NCBI GenBank assembly: GCA_029946065.1
Contig: JAQSDU010000017.1
Coordinates: forward strand, 88,256 to 152,255
DNA length: 64,000 nucleotides
Reading direction: 5' to 3'
DNA from: Flavobacterium sp.
GTDB taxonomy: Bacteria; Bacteroidota; Bacteroidia; Flavobacteriales; Flavobacteriaceae
Shown here: positions 34,548 through 42,312 of the stretch, piece by piece
How the letters are laid out: each line of letters begins with the position of its first letter
Position numbering within the stretch: position 1 is the first letter of the stretch
Translations under genes and position numbers: made by a program
Notes under the pieces: generated by a model
Told to the model about the DNA's origin: nothing
What the model saw: the letters and a program-made list of their open reading frames with translations, nothing else
The model's database searches: none

Positions 34548-36026
34548 TTAGAACGGATTTTTAATTCCGCTTAAATCTTTTGGAGTATCAATATACATTT
34601 CATTTCCGAAACGTAAAATGCTTTTTGAATTTTTGAAATCAGGAAAAATTTTATCCGGATTTTGTCGGATCATTCTTCCGCTTGATGATATTATTCCAAG
34701 TGCAGTGCTCAATAATGGTTCGTTGATGTCTCCTAAAACACCAAGATCATTGATGTCTTCCTTCAATAAAACTGTTGGTTGCAATCCGTCTTGATAATCG
34801 CCAAAACCATCTTTATTGGTTGTTTTTAACACCAAAGGTTGCATGGCATAAGTGTGGTTTGGATTACGGTCTTCGGTGCCAAAGGTCGGAGAGTCGTATA
34901 CCGTTATTGAAGCCACGTTTTTTCCAATTGTTACATCGCCAACCTGCACAACATTGATATATGGCTTTAATCCATTGATAACGAGTTCGCTTGCAGAAGC
35001 TGTTCCGTGCGTGGTAAGGATATAAACTTTAGTCAGATTTAGTTTGTTGATGGCAACGCCATTATCGACTACATCGGTAAAATTATTGACGAGTGTTCCG
35101 GGATTATTGGCTTCAAAATAAGCCTGTACTTTATCATTCCAACGTTCTTTTGCGAAAAGCTGTCCGGTAAATTGTCCCGTAATCATGCTCGCCAATCGCG
35201 TAGCCGTTTTCACGGAACCACCACCGTTGTAGCGCAAATCCAAAACCAAATCGGTGGCACCCGCAGTCGCAAATTCACCAAAAGCGGTGTTGAGTTGGCT
35301 GTCAAAATTTGCCGTAAAACCGTTATACATTAAATAAGCAACTTTATGCGCGCCCACAGGAATAACTTCTTTGATAAACACTGGATTTTCGGTCAATTCT
35401 GTTTTAGTAAGGGACACAGATTCGCCATTTGGCGTAAAATTGCCGCCATCGTAATTTGCGAAATTTAATATGTACGCCTCGTCATTGTATAGACTTCGGT
35501 AATTGTCAACAGTCAATTGCGCGCCATTAATGGCGTAGAAGATATCGCCTCGATGAATGTTTTTAGACGCTGCGTCCGATCCCGGGATAATATAATGTAC
35601 CACACCAATGAGTTCCGAACTTCCAGTAGTTTTGCGGTATATCGTATATTCGGCACCGTGATTTTTGGTCACACCTTGAAATAGGTTTTCGAGGTAAACA
35701 TAATCATCCACCAAAACGCTAAAACGATCGACAGCACCACCATTTGGGAATTTACTCACCGGTTTGTTCAACAAATCTTGAAATAAATTCTCGGGAGTTC
35801 CCTCTGTGCGAAGAAAAGCGTTGAGTTGGTTTTGGTTCGCAAAAACATCATCCGACAATTCCGGCACATCTGCCTGCCATAAATAGTAGAGATTGAGTCC
35901 TTTCCAGATGAAATTCTGCACTTGAAGATCAGAAGGGACATTCAAAATATCGTCCTGGTCTTCGCAGCTTTGCATTCCGAATAGGGCAATAGTCAGCAAA
36001 GCCAGTATTTTATATATATTTTTCAT
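34548..36026 (-). CDS. S41 family C-terminal processing peptidase lipoprotein
   Basis: A 492-aa lipoprotein (MKNIYKILALLTIALFGMQSCED). The N-terminal region has FIWKGLNLYYLWQADVPEL. A PDZ-like part follows (about 130-190: IPGSDAASKNIHRGDIFYAINGAQLT), then the S41 catalytic domain with VAYLMYNGF, DLVLDLRYNGGGSVKTATRLAS and the nucleophile Ser in THGTASASELVINGLKP. This architecture matches the tricorn/CtpA-like S41 lipoproteins common in Bacteroidota. Likely periplasmic or surface-exposed. Monocistronic. Confidence 0.9.
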   Translation of the reverse strand: MKNIYKILALLTIALFGMQSCEDQDDILNVPSDLQVQNFIWKGLNLYYLWQADVPELSDDVFANQNQLNAFLRTEGTPENLFQDLLNKPVSKFPNGGAVDRFSVLVDDYVYLENLFQGVTKNHGAEYTIYRKTTGSSELIGVVHYIIPGSDAASKNIHRGDIFYAINGAQLTVDNYRSLYNDEAYILNFANYDGGNFTPNGESVSLTKTELTENPVFIKEVIPVGAHKVAYLMYNGFTANFDSQLNTAFGEFATAGATDLVLDLRYNGGGSVKTATRLASMITGQFTGQLFAKERWNDKVQAYFEANNPGTLVNNFTDVVDNGVAINKLNLTKVYILTTHGTASASELVINGLKPYINVVQVGDVTIGKNVASITVYDSPTFGTEDRNPNHTYAMQPLVLKTTNKDGFGDYQDGLQPTVLLKEDINDLGVLGDINEPLLSTALGIISSSGRMIRQNPDKIFPDFKNSKSILRFGNEMYIDTPKDLSGIKNPF

Positions 36027-36068
36027 TCTAACAATTTTAATTAGAAACGTAAATTTAGTAACTTTAGT

Positions 36069-36187
36069 TCAATTAGTTAATTAGAAAATCAGATAATTAG
36101 ATAATGAAAAATCAGCATGAATCCTGATTTCCAAATTCTTTTATCGGATGTATGCGGCAATTTTCTAATTTTCTAATTCAATTTTCT
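36069..36187. repeat. AT-rich inverted repeat between S41 and ECF sigma genes
   Basis: The left part has AATTAGTTAATTAGAAAAT and AATTAGATAATGA units; the right part (36158-36187) has TTTTCTAA twice in tandem followed by TTCAATTTTC. Arms are complementary in kind, with units of 7-8 bp. It lies 63 bases before the ECF sigma start. Confidence 0.5.
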
Positions 36188-36249
36188 TTGTAACAAAAAA
36201 TAATGTGGTTCGTCTTCCTTATATACGACCAGTTCAACCTAACCAATTT

Positions 36250-36759
36250 ATGAACCAAAACGAATTCGTTAACCTGATTAATCCATTTAAGGATAAGGTC
36301 TTTAGACTTGCCAAACGTTTGTTGGTAAGCACTGAAGAAGCAGAAGATGCGACACAGGAAGTTTTGGTGAAATTGTGGAATAAGAATGAAAGCCTTGACA
36401 AATACAACAGCGTTGAAGCCCTGGCGATGACAATGACTAAGAATTATTGTCTGGACCAGTTGAAGTCGAAAAGAGCGAGTAACCTGCAAATCGTCCATAA
36501 CAATTTTACGGATAGGGAAGCCGGATTGCAGCAAAAAATGGAAGATGTTGATAGTTTAAGTTGGGCAGAAAAAATTATCGAGCAATTGCCTGAACAGCAA
36601 AAACTCATTGTTCAAATGCGGGACATCGAACAATATGAATTTGAGGAAATTGCCAAAATCCTCGAAATGAACGAAACTGCGATTCGGGTCGCACTTTCAA
36701 GGGCGAGGAAAACGATAAGAGAATTTATGATCAAAACACACCGTTATGGAATTGGATAA
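36250..36759 (+). CDS. ECF-type RNA polymerase sigma factor
   Basis: The ATG at 36250 gives a 169-aa sigma factor; a GTG 15 codons upstream is less likely. Region 2 is NPFKDKVFRLAKRLLVSTEEAEDATQEVLVKLW. Region 4 is IIEQLPEQQKLIVQMRDIEQYEFEEIAKILEMNETAIRVALSRARKTIREF. It starts a probable operon whose next gene overlaps it by 14 bases and encodes a single-pass membrane protein, the usual sigma/anti-sigma arrangement. Target promoters are unknown. Confidence 0.93.
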   Translation: MNQNEFVNLINPFKDKVFRLAKRLLVSTEEAEDATQEVLVKLWNKNESLDKYNSVEALAMTMTKNYCLDQLKSKRASNLQIVHNNFTDREAGLQQKMEDVDSLSWAEKIIEQLPEQQKLIVQMRDIEQYEFEEIAKILEMNETAIRVALSRARKTIREFMIKTHRYGIG

Positions 36760-37189
36760 AATAGAAATATTATTAGAAAAATACTTTGAAGGAGAAACCT
36801 CAATTGCCGAAGAGAATGCGCTTAAAGCCTATTTCGCTTCATCAGATGTTGCGCAGCATCTGGAGCAATACAAACCGATGTTTGGTTTTTTCGCCACCGC
36901 AAAAGAGCAAAAGTCGCAGCATTCATTGACAATAATCACTAAAAAACGCAACCGTGCGTGGATGTCATTGGCCGCTTCAGTAGTTGTTTTGTTGGGCATC
37001 GGAACATTTACATATTTTAATTACAGCAATACGCAATCAGAAGATTTGGGCACTTATGACAATCCGGAAGAAGCGTTTGCAGCCACACAAAAAGCGCTGT
37101 CGCTGGTGTCAAACAATGTAAATGTAGGCGTAAAAAGTGTGCAGTACATCAATGAATATGAAACTGCAAAGCGTAAAGTTTTCAATTAA
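36746..37189 (+). CDS. Putative membrane anti-sigma factor
   Basis: A 147-aa protein overlapping the sigma gene by 14 bases. The N-terminal 65 residues are cytosolic (MELDKIEILLEKYFEGETSIAEENALKAYFAS), a common opening of Bacteroidota anti-sigma-like proteins. One membrane segment follows (about 68-92, AWMSLAASVVVLLGIGTFTYF), then a short periplasmic tail ending VQYINEYETAKRKVF. It lacks a zinc anti-sigma HxxxCxxC motif. Anti-sigma function is inferred from position and topology. Confidence 0.7.
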   Translation: MELDKIEILLEKYFEGETSIAEENALKAYFASSDVAQHLEQYKPMFGFFATAKEQKSQHSLTIITKKRNRAWMSLAASVVVLLGIGTFTYFNYSNTQSEDLGTYDNPEEAFAATQKALSLVSNNVNVGVKSVQYINEYETAKRKVFN

Positions 37190-37219
37190 TCAACAATCAA
37201 AAAAAATAAATTAGGAATC

Positions 37220-37744
37220 ATGAGAAAATTAGTTTTTACAATCGTTTTAGCTTTAATGCCGGTCATTTTTTTCGGACAATCTGTCTTTGATAAATTTGAC
37301 GGTCCGGATGAGATTACAACCGTAATCGTTACAAAAAAAATGTTCAGTATGATTGGCGGTGTCGATACCAAAGACAAGGAAGCCCAACAATATATGGCTT
37401 TAGTCAAAAAACTCGATAACCTAAAAGTCTTTACTACAGAAAGTTCAAAATACGCTGCGGATATGAAAACAACAGCCGACAAATATGCAAAAACAGCCGG
37501 TTTGGAAGAGTTAATGCGTGTTAACGACAAAGGACAAAGCATCAAAATTATGATCAAATCAGGCGCAAAAGACACGCAGGTAAGAGAATTGCTAATGTTC
37601 ATTGAAGGTACTGGAAAGAATAACCAGACTGTTTTGTTATCTTTAATGGGAAATTTTGATCTTAATGAACTGTCTGTTCTTACCGATAAGATGAATCTTC
37701 CTGGCGGAGACAGCCTTAAAAAAGCCGGAAAAGGCGCAAAATAA
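37220..37744 (+). CDS. DUF4252 exported protein
   Basis: A 174-aa protein with signal peptide MRKLVFTIVLALMPVIFFGQ. The mature part (SVFDKFDGPDEITTVIVTKKMFSMIGGVD, LDNLKVFTTESSKYAADMKTTADKYAK, VRELLMFIEG, SLMGNFDLNELSVL) fits DUF4252, a family of unknown function often encoded beside ECF sigma/anti-sigma pairs. It is 30 bases after the putative anti-sigma gene and 6 bases before a second DUF4252 gene. Confidence 0.88.
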   Translation: MRKLVFTIVLALMPVIFFGQSVFDKFDGPDEITTVIVTKKMFSMIGGVDTKDKEAQQYMALVKKLDNLKVFTTESSKYAADMKTTADKYAKTAGLEELMRVNDKGQSIKIMIKSGAKDTQVRELLMFIEGTGKNNQTVLLSLMGNFDLNELSVLTDKMNLPGGDSLKKAGKGAK

Positions 37745-37750
37745 AACAAA

Positions 37751-38284
37751 ATGAAAAAGATTTATATCATCGCACTAATCGGTAGTCTGTTTTTAACGGG
37801 TTGCAATTCCGGACCATCATTACAGAAATATTTTGTAGAAAATACGGAAAACAAAAACTTTATCATTCTTGACGTTGCGCCCGGAATTCTAAATCTCGAC
37901 AAATCGAAATTGACTGTTGAACAAGCGCAGGCATTGGCTTCTTTCGAGAAAATTAATGTACTCGCATTCAAACTTGATTCAACAAATGTAGCGCAATACG
38001 ACATTGAGAAAACCAAAGTAAAAGAAATCCTGAAAGACAAAAAATACCAGCAATTGATGAAATTCGGTTCCGGTAAAACAGGTGCTTCGGTAAGTTTCGT
38101 AGGCGATGAAAAACACATCGATGAGTTCGTGCTTTTTGCGTACGACAAGGAAAATGGCTTCGGTGTGGTCAGGATTTTAGGGAAAGATATGAATCCGAAT
38201 GGTATTATGACCATGATGTCGGTACTTAAAAGTTCTAATATCGATATGGCACAATTAAAACCGTTGCAACAGTTACTTAAATAA
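37751..38284 (+). CDS. DUF4252 lipoprotein
   Basis: A 177-aa lipoprotein (MKKIYIIALIGSLFLTGCNS). The pattern matches the preceding gene: a FIILDVAPG start, ALASFEKINVLAFKLD, VKEILKDKKYQQLMKFGSGKTGASVSFVGD, and VVRILGKDMNPNGIMTMMSVLKSSNIDM. The two are paralogues with different anchoring, one secreted and one lipidated. It is the last gene of the sigma operon and is followed by a strong terminator. It may report or act on envelope status (inference). Confidence 0.85.
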   Translation: MKKIYIIALIGSLFLTGCNSGPSLQKYFVENTENKNFIILDVAPGILNLDKSKLTVEQAQALASFEKINVLAFKLDSTNVAQYDIEKTKVKEILKDKKYQQLMKFGSGKTGASVSFVGDEKHIDEFVLFAYDKENGFGVVRILGKDMNPNGIMTMMSVLKSSNIDMAQLKPLQQLLK

Positions 38285-38318
38285 ATTGGGTTAGTTAAAA
38301 AAGGTTAGTTAAAAGGAG

Positions 38319-38347
38319 AGCGTCCCGAGTTTGGGACGCTTTTTTTG
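38319..38347 (+). terminator. Terminator of the ECF sigma/DUF4252 operon
   Basis: AGCGTCCC (38319-38326) pairs perfectly with GGGACGCT (38333-38340) and is followed by a T run. Confidence 0.92.
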
Positions 38348-38529
38348 TGGTGAAATTTAACTGTAAAGGGAAGAAGTTTTAGGCAAAGTTTTGCGAGGCT
38401 GTATCGCGACGCTTTTAAGATTTGTCTTATCCTAATGTGTTTAATTTTAGTCAACCTATTTTAGGATTTTAAACCGTTAGCGTGATCAGGAAAACGCAAA
38501 AGATTGTTCGTTGCCATTTTAAAATTGGC

Positions 38530-38576
38530 AATCAAATTTACTTGGAATTTAGTCTTTGAGATTTGGAATTTGCAGT
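38530..38576 (-). repeat. Heptad-type repeat covering the 3' end of crtZ
   Basis: Read on the minus strand: ATTCCAA, ATCTCAA, AGACTAA, ATTCCAA in tandem, the same 7-bp unit as in intergenic copies. It encodes the last ten or so residues of CrtZ (ANSKSQRLNSK) and the stop codon, so the repeat has extended into or created the end of the gene. Confidence 0.6.
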
Positions 38577-39026
38577 AAGCTCCTGCCTGAAGTATTTAAA
38601 TGGCACTATCAGCATTCCAAAACATTCTCCATGTTCTTTACCCAAATGCTTGTGATGCATTTTGTGTCCGCGGCGCACAGCTCTAGCGTATGTATTATTG
38701 GCATTGCGAAACAACTTAAATCGTTGGTGTATGAAAATATCGTGCACCATAAAATAAGTCAAACCGTAGGCAAAAATCCCCAATCCGATGGCCAATCCGA
38801 TCGAAAGAATTTCATAACGCCACAGCAGAAAAAAACCAATACTAACAACGGCATAAAATATAAAAAAGGCATCATTTCTTTCAAACCAAGAATCGTGGTC
38901 TTTCTTATGATGGTCGGCGTGCAAATGCCATAAAAAACCATGCATGATATATTTATGGCTAAACCAAGCCATGAATTCCATAGAGAAAAATACTGCAAAA
39001 AATACGAATATATTAATCCAGATCAT
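38538..39026 (-). CDS. crtZ: Beta-carotene hydroxylase
   Basis: From the ATG at 39026, which overlaps the crtB stop by 4 bases, the protein is 162 aa; the in-frame ATG at 39059 lies inside crtB. It is a membrane di-iron hydroxylase with the four histidine clusters of CrtZ: HKYIMH (about 23-28), HADHH (32-37), HDIFIHQR and HKMHHKHLG. It hydroxylates the ionone rings of beta-carotene to give zeaxanthin. Three to four hydrophobic segments. The C-terminal tail is encoded by a heptad repeat and is probably variable between strains. No lycopene cyclase gene is visible in the operon. Confidence 0.93.
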   Translation of the reverse strand: MIWINIFVFFAVFFSMEFMAWFSHKYIMHGFLWHLHADHHKKDHDSWFERNDAFFIFYAVVSIGFFLLWRYEILSIGLAIGLGIFAYGLTYFMVHDIFIHQRFKLFRNANNTYARAVRRGHKMHHKHLGKEHGECFGMLIVPFKYFRQELTANSKSQRLNSK

Positions 39027-39865
39027 TGTAAAAAGTTTAAGCGGTAAGTAAGATAGCATCTAGCGAAAAGACTAATTTTTTGGTAATCAGAAACGCGAAT
39101 TCTTGTTGTTTTTATTGCTTCGGAAGGCGTTTTTTTCAATTTTGAAAGCAGTTTTTTGTAATATACATAAGCAGTATAAACACCAAACTTTGCTTCCATT
39201 GGCAAGTTCTGAATGCCTTCGTAGCCACTTTTAAAATCGGCTTCAATTTCGGCAATGATTTTTAGTTTTGAAGCTTCGTCTAGCGCATTCAAATCGGTGT
39301 CTGGAAAATAACTGCGACTTAAATCTTCGTGGTCGGCTTTCAAATCGCGAAGAAAATTTACTTTCTGGAACGCAGAACCCAATCGCATTGCGGATTCTTT
39401 CAGCGCTTCGTATTTTGTCTTGTCACCTTTTACAAAAACAATTAAGCACATTAATCCAACTACATCCGCGGAACCGTAAACATATTCCTCAAATTCTTCT
39501 TTGGTGTGATAGGTTTTTTTGGTAAGGTCCAATCGCATACTTTTCATAAAAGCCGCAATCAGTTCTGTTTTAATATGGTATTTGTTCACCGTAAATTGAA
39601 ACGCATTCAGTACCGGATTCAGACTGATTTTATTCGTTAAAGCTAATGCTAGATCTTTTTCAAACAAGTCAAAGAGCATTTCCTTGTCATAATCGTGAAA
39701 GCTATCAACAATCTCATCCGCAAAACGGACAAATCCATAAATATTGTATATATCCTGGCGAATACTTGGCGCGAGCATTTTTACTGCCGACGAAAAGGAA
39801 GTGCTGTAAGTTTTAGTGACGTTCTTACTGCAGTCGAAAGATATGGTGTCAAAAATTGATTTCAT
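39023..39865 (-). CDS. crtB: Phytoene synthase
   Basis: A 280-aa squalene/phytoene synthase that condenses two geranylgeranyl diphosphates. The first Asp-rich motif lies in YGFVRFADEIVDSFHDYD (about 43-60), and the second in LGSAFQKVNFLRDLKADHEDLSRSYFP (about 160-186). YVYGSADVVGLMCLIVF is also typical. It overlaps crtI upstream and crtZ downstream by 4 bases each, so the three genes are translationally coupled. Confidence 0.95.
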   Translation of the reverse strand: MKSIFDTISFDCSKNVTKTYSTSFSSAVKMLAPSIRQDIYNIYGFVRFADEIVDSFHDYDKEMLFDLFEKDLALALTNKISLNPVLNAFQFTVNKYHIKTELIAAFMKSMRLDLTKKTYHTKEEFEEYVYGSADVVGLMCLIVFVKGDKTKYEALKESAMRLGSAFQKVNFLRDLKADHEDLSRSYFPDTDLNALDEASKLKIIAEIEADFKSGYEGIQNLPMEAKFGVYTAYVYYKKLLSKLKKTPSEAIKTTRIRVSDYQKISLFARCYLTYRLNFLQ

Positions 39866-41343
39866 GATGAGGGCAATAGTTGTTTTTTATTTTTTTTAAT
39901 CAGTTCTGAGACGAGTTTTCCGGAAATCAGCGCAGGTGGTACCCCTGGTCCGGGAACGGTGAGTTGTCCCGTGAAATAGAGGTTTTTCACTTTGCTGCTT
40001 TTCAATTTAGGCCTTAAAAAAGCGGTTTGCAGCAGTGTGTTTGCCATTCCGTACGCATTTCCTTTATACGAATTGTACTCACTCACGAAATCATTTTTGC
40101 AGAACGACTCCTTAAATATAATGTTTTTTTTCACCGATTGATTGGTTAGTTGCTCGAAACGTGTGATGATTTTCTCAAAATAAATTTCCCGCAACGCCAA
40201 AGTGTCTGTGATATCTGGTGCCAATGGGATTAGGAAAAAACCAGTTTCTTTTCCTTCCGGTGCTGCTGTCGGATCTGTTTTTGACGGGAAATTGGCATAA
40301 AACAAAGGTGCTTCCGGCCAATTCGGAGTGTCATAGATAGCAGCGGCATGCGCATCAAAATCAACATCAAAGAACAAAGCGTGATGTGAAATGTTTTGGA
40401 TTTTCTTGTCAAAAGCGACATAAAAAAGTAGTGCAGAAGGTGCGAATATTCGGCTTTCCCAGTATTTTTCTGAATAGGCGCGGTGTACCGATTCCAATAA
40501 ATTTTCGGTATGATGGTAATCGGCGCCACTTAAAACAATATCGGCCTTAACGTATTTTTTATTTATAATTAATGCAACCGCTGTCTTATTTTCGACAATA
40601 ATTTTATGGACGGTGGCATTGGTTTCAAATTTTACGCCGAGTTCGAGAGCAAGATTTTCCATCGCTTTTATGACATCGTACATACCGGTTTTTGGGTGCC
40701 AAGTTCCGAGGCCGAAATCGGCATAATTCATAAAATTATAAAATGACGGCGTATCAGAAGGTTTTGCGCCAAGAAATAAAACCGGAAATTCCAGGATTTG
40801 CACGAGTCTTTTATTCTTAAATTTCTTGCGGATGTCTTTGCTGATGTTGCCGAAAAACTGACTTAATTTCGCAATTGTTTCTGGCGTAATTAATTCTAAA
40901 GGTGAAACGCCTGGCCGATAAACCAAGTCTTTTATAGCGATGTCATAATTGCTTTTCGCTTGTGCCATAAATTGCTGCAAATGCCAGCCGCTACCTTTTT
41001 CAATGCTTTCGAATGTGGTAATGATTTCCGGAAGATTGTCGGCAATCGCGATGAAATCTTCGGTACCAAAATACACTCGGTAAGCAGGAGAGAGTTTTAT
41101 CAACTCATAATAATCGGATGTTTTTTTACCAAAATCTGCGAAAAAACGCTCAAAAACATCAGGCATCCAGTACCAACTTGGTCCCATATCGAATGTAAAT
41201 CCGTCACGAGAAAACTGCCTTGCGCGACCACCTATACTATTATTTTTTTCATAAATAGTCACATCATTACCGGCTTTCGCAAGGTAACAAGCGGCAGATA
41301 GCGCCGAAAATCCCGAACCAATAATTTTGATGTTCTGTTGCAT
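39862..41343 (-). CDS. crtI: Phytoene desaturase
   Basis: A 493-aa FAD enzyme converting phytoene to lycopene. The dinucleotide-binding start KIIGSGFSALSAACYLAKAGNDVTIYEKNNSIGGRARQF is followed by the carotenoid-oxidoreductase region GFTFDMGPSWYWMPDVFERFFADFGK. It ends with NLYFTGQLTVPGPGVPPALISGKLVSELI, the family signature. It is the first carotenoid gene, 11 bases after the CarH-like regulator stop, and overlaps crtB by 4 bases. Confidence 0.95.
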   Translation of the reverse strand: MQQNIKIIGSGFSALSAACYLAKAGNDVTIYEKNNSIGGRARQFSRDGFTFDMGPSWYWMPDVFERFFADFGKKTSDYYELIKLSPAYRVYFGTEDFIAIADNLPEIITTFESIEKGSGWHLQQFMAQAKSNYDIAIKDLVYRPGVSPLELITPETIAKLSQFFGNISKDIRKKFKNKRLVQILEFPVLFLGAKPSDTPSFYNFMNYADFGLGTWHPKTGMYDVIKAMENLALELGVKFETNATVHKIIVENKTAVALIINKKYVKADIVLSGADYHHTENLLESVHRAYSEKYWESRIFAPSALLFYVAFDKKIQNISHHALFFDVDFDAHAAAIYDTPNWPEAPLFYANFPSKTDPTAAPEGKETGFFLIPLAPDITDTLALREIYFEKIITRFEQLTNQSVKKNIIFKESFCKNDFVSEYNSYKGNAYGMANTLLQTAFLRPKLKSSKVKNLYFTGQLTVPGPGVPPALISGKLVSELIKKNKKQLLPSS

Positions 41344-41354
41344 GACGTAGGCGA

Positions 41355-42254
41355 TTAAAGTTGGTCAATAACATCAGCGATGCCACTAAATCTGCTAATT
41401 TTTGGAGATAATTCACCGCTGTCAATTTGCATTGCTTTTCTGCCAACTAACCATAATTCTGTATTGTCGTCATCGAGAATTTCAGTATTCATTTCCGCTA
41501 TGTAGCTGCTGAGTTCTTCTGGTTCGGGATAAACCGTCAAATAACTGACAAAAATGATGTTTTCGAAGTAGTTTTTCATTTGCTTCAGGTTATCTATGGG
41601 CAGGCTTTCGCCAAGATAAACCGATTGATAACCATTGAGCAAAATTTCATAATTGACGTACAATAACCCCAATTCATGTATTTCGTTCATCGGCAAGTAT
41701 AAAACAAAAACTTTTTCTGTTTTTACAGGCTTTATGATTTGAAATTTTTCGATGTTAAGGAGTAATTTTTGCTTAATCAAATTGCTAATAAAATGCTCAT
41801 GAGCGGCCGTTATTGTATCTGTTTGCCATAAAATACCAAGGTCATTGATTAGCGGAATAAAAACATTTTGAAAAATTTCCCGAAAGGATTTCTCTGACAG
41901 TAAAGTATTGTATGTGGATAAAAATAACTGTTGGTCAAAATTCATCATTGCCATTTTAAAAGCATTGATGGCGTGGCTGTTGGCGCTTTTTTTAGAAACG
42001 ATCCCTTTCACCAAATCTGGAATTTTTTCAGGCTCGAACTTTGAGATTTTAGAAATTTTATAGCCGTGGTTGTGAAGCAAAGTGATGTTGAGCAGTTTTT
42101 GAAGTCCTGCTATGTCATAAATACGAATGTTGGTGTCGGTCCGCATCGGTTCCAAAACATTGTAACGTTTTTCCCAAATCCGGATGGTGTGTGCTTTAAT
42201 TCCAGAAAGGTTTTCGAGGTCTTTTATACTGAATACATTTTTTATCCTACTCAT
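41355..42254 (-). CDS. CarH-like MerR regulator with B12-binding domain
   Basis: A 299-aa protein: a MerR helix-turn-helix (residues 8-75, KAHTIRIWEKRYNVLEPMRTDTNIRIY), a helical cap domain (about 95-170), and a B12-binding Rossmann domain (about 180-299). The cap has W143-x9-E153-H154, the light-sensing CarH signature. The Rossmann part has E191-x-H193-x-x-G196, where His is the usual cobalt ligand. In Thermus CarH the residue after the Trp is a His that takes the second cobalt position after light; here it is Gln144. It probably represses its own gene and the crt operon in the dark with adenosylcobalamin. Confidence 0.85.
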   Translation of the reverse strand: MSRIKNVFSIKDLENLSGIKAHTIRIWEKRYNVLEPMRTDTNIRIYDIAGLQKLLNITLLHNHGYKISKISKFEPEKIPDLVKGIVSKKSANSHAINAFKMAMMNFDQQLFLSTYNTLLSEKSFREIFQNVFIPLINDLGILWQTDTITAAHEHFISNLIKQKLLLNIEKFQIIKPVKTEKVFVLYLPMNEIHELGLLYVNYEILLNGYQSVYLGESLPIDNLKQMKNYFENIIFVSYLTVYPEPEELSSYIAEMNTEILDDDNTELWLVGRKAMQIDSGELSPKISRFSGIADVIDQL

Positions 42255-42271
42255 GAATTTATTTTGTTTAA

Positions 42272-42305
42272 CAAATGTACAAAATTAATAAACAAAAAAA
42301 AGCAA
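42272..42305 (-). promoter_or_regulatory. Promoter of the carH-like/crt operon
   Basis: Minus strand TTG (42305-42303), a 23-bp spacer, then TACATTTG (42279-42272), 17 bases before the regulator ATG. The -7 region overlaps TTGTACA, and TTGTTTA and TTGTTAA words flank it, a plausible but unproven operator. The irregular spacing (13 and 8 bp) does not match the 11-bp repeats I recall for Thermus CarH. Confidence 0.6.
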
Positions 42306-42312
42306 CAACATA

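Noticed and set aside
42265..42305. CarH operator with three 11-bp direct repeats like that of Thermus
   Set aside because: TTGTTTA, TTGTACA and TTGTTAA words occur but at spacings of 13 and 8 bp, so the match is not convincing.
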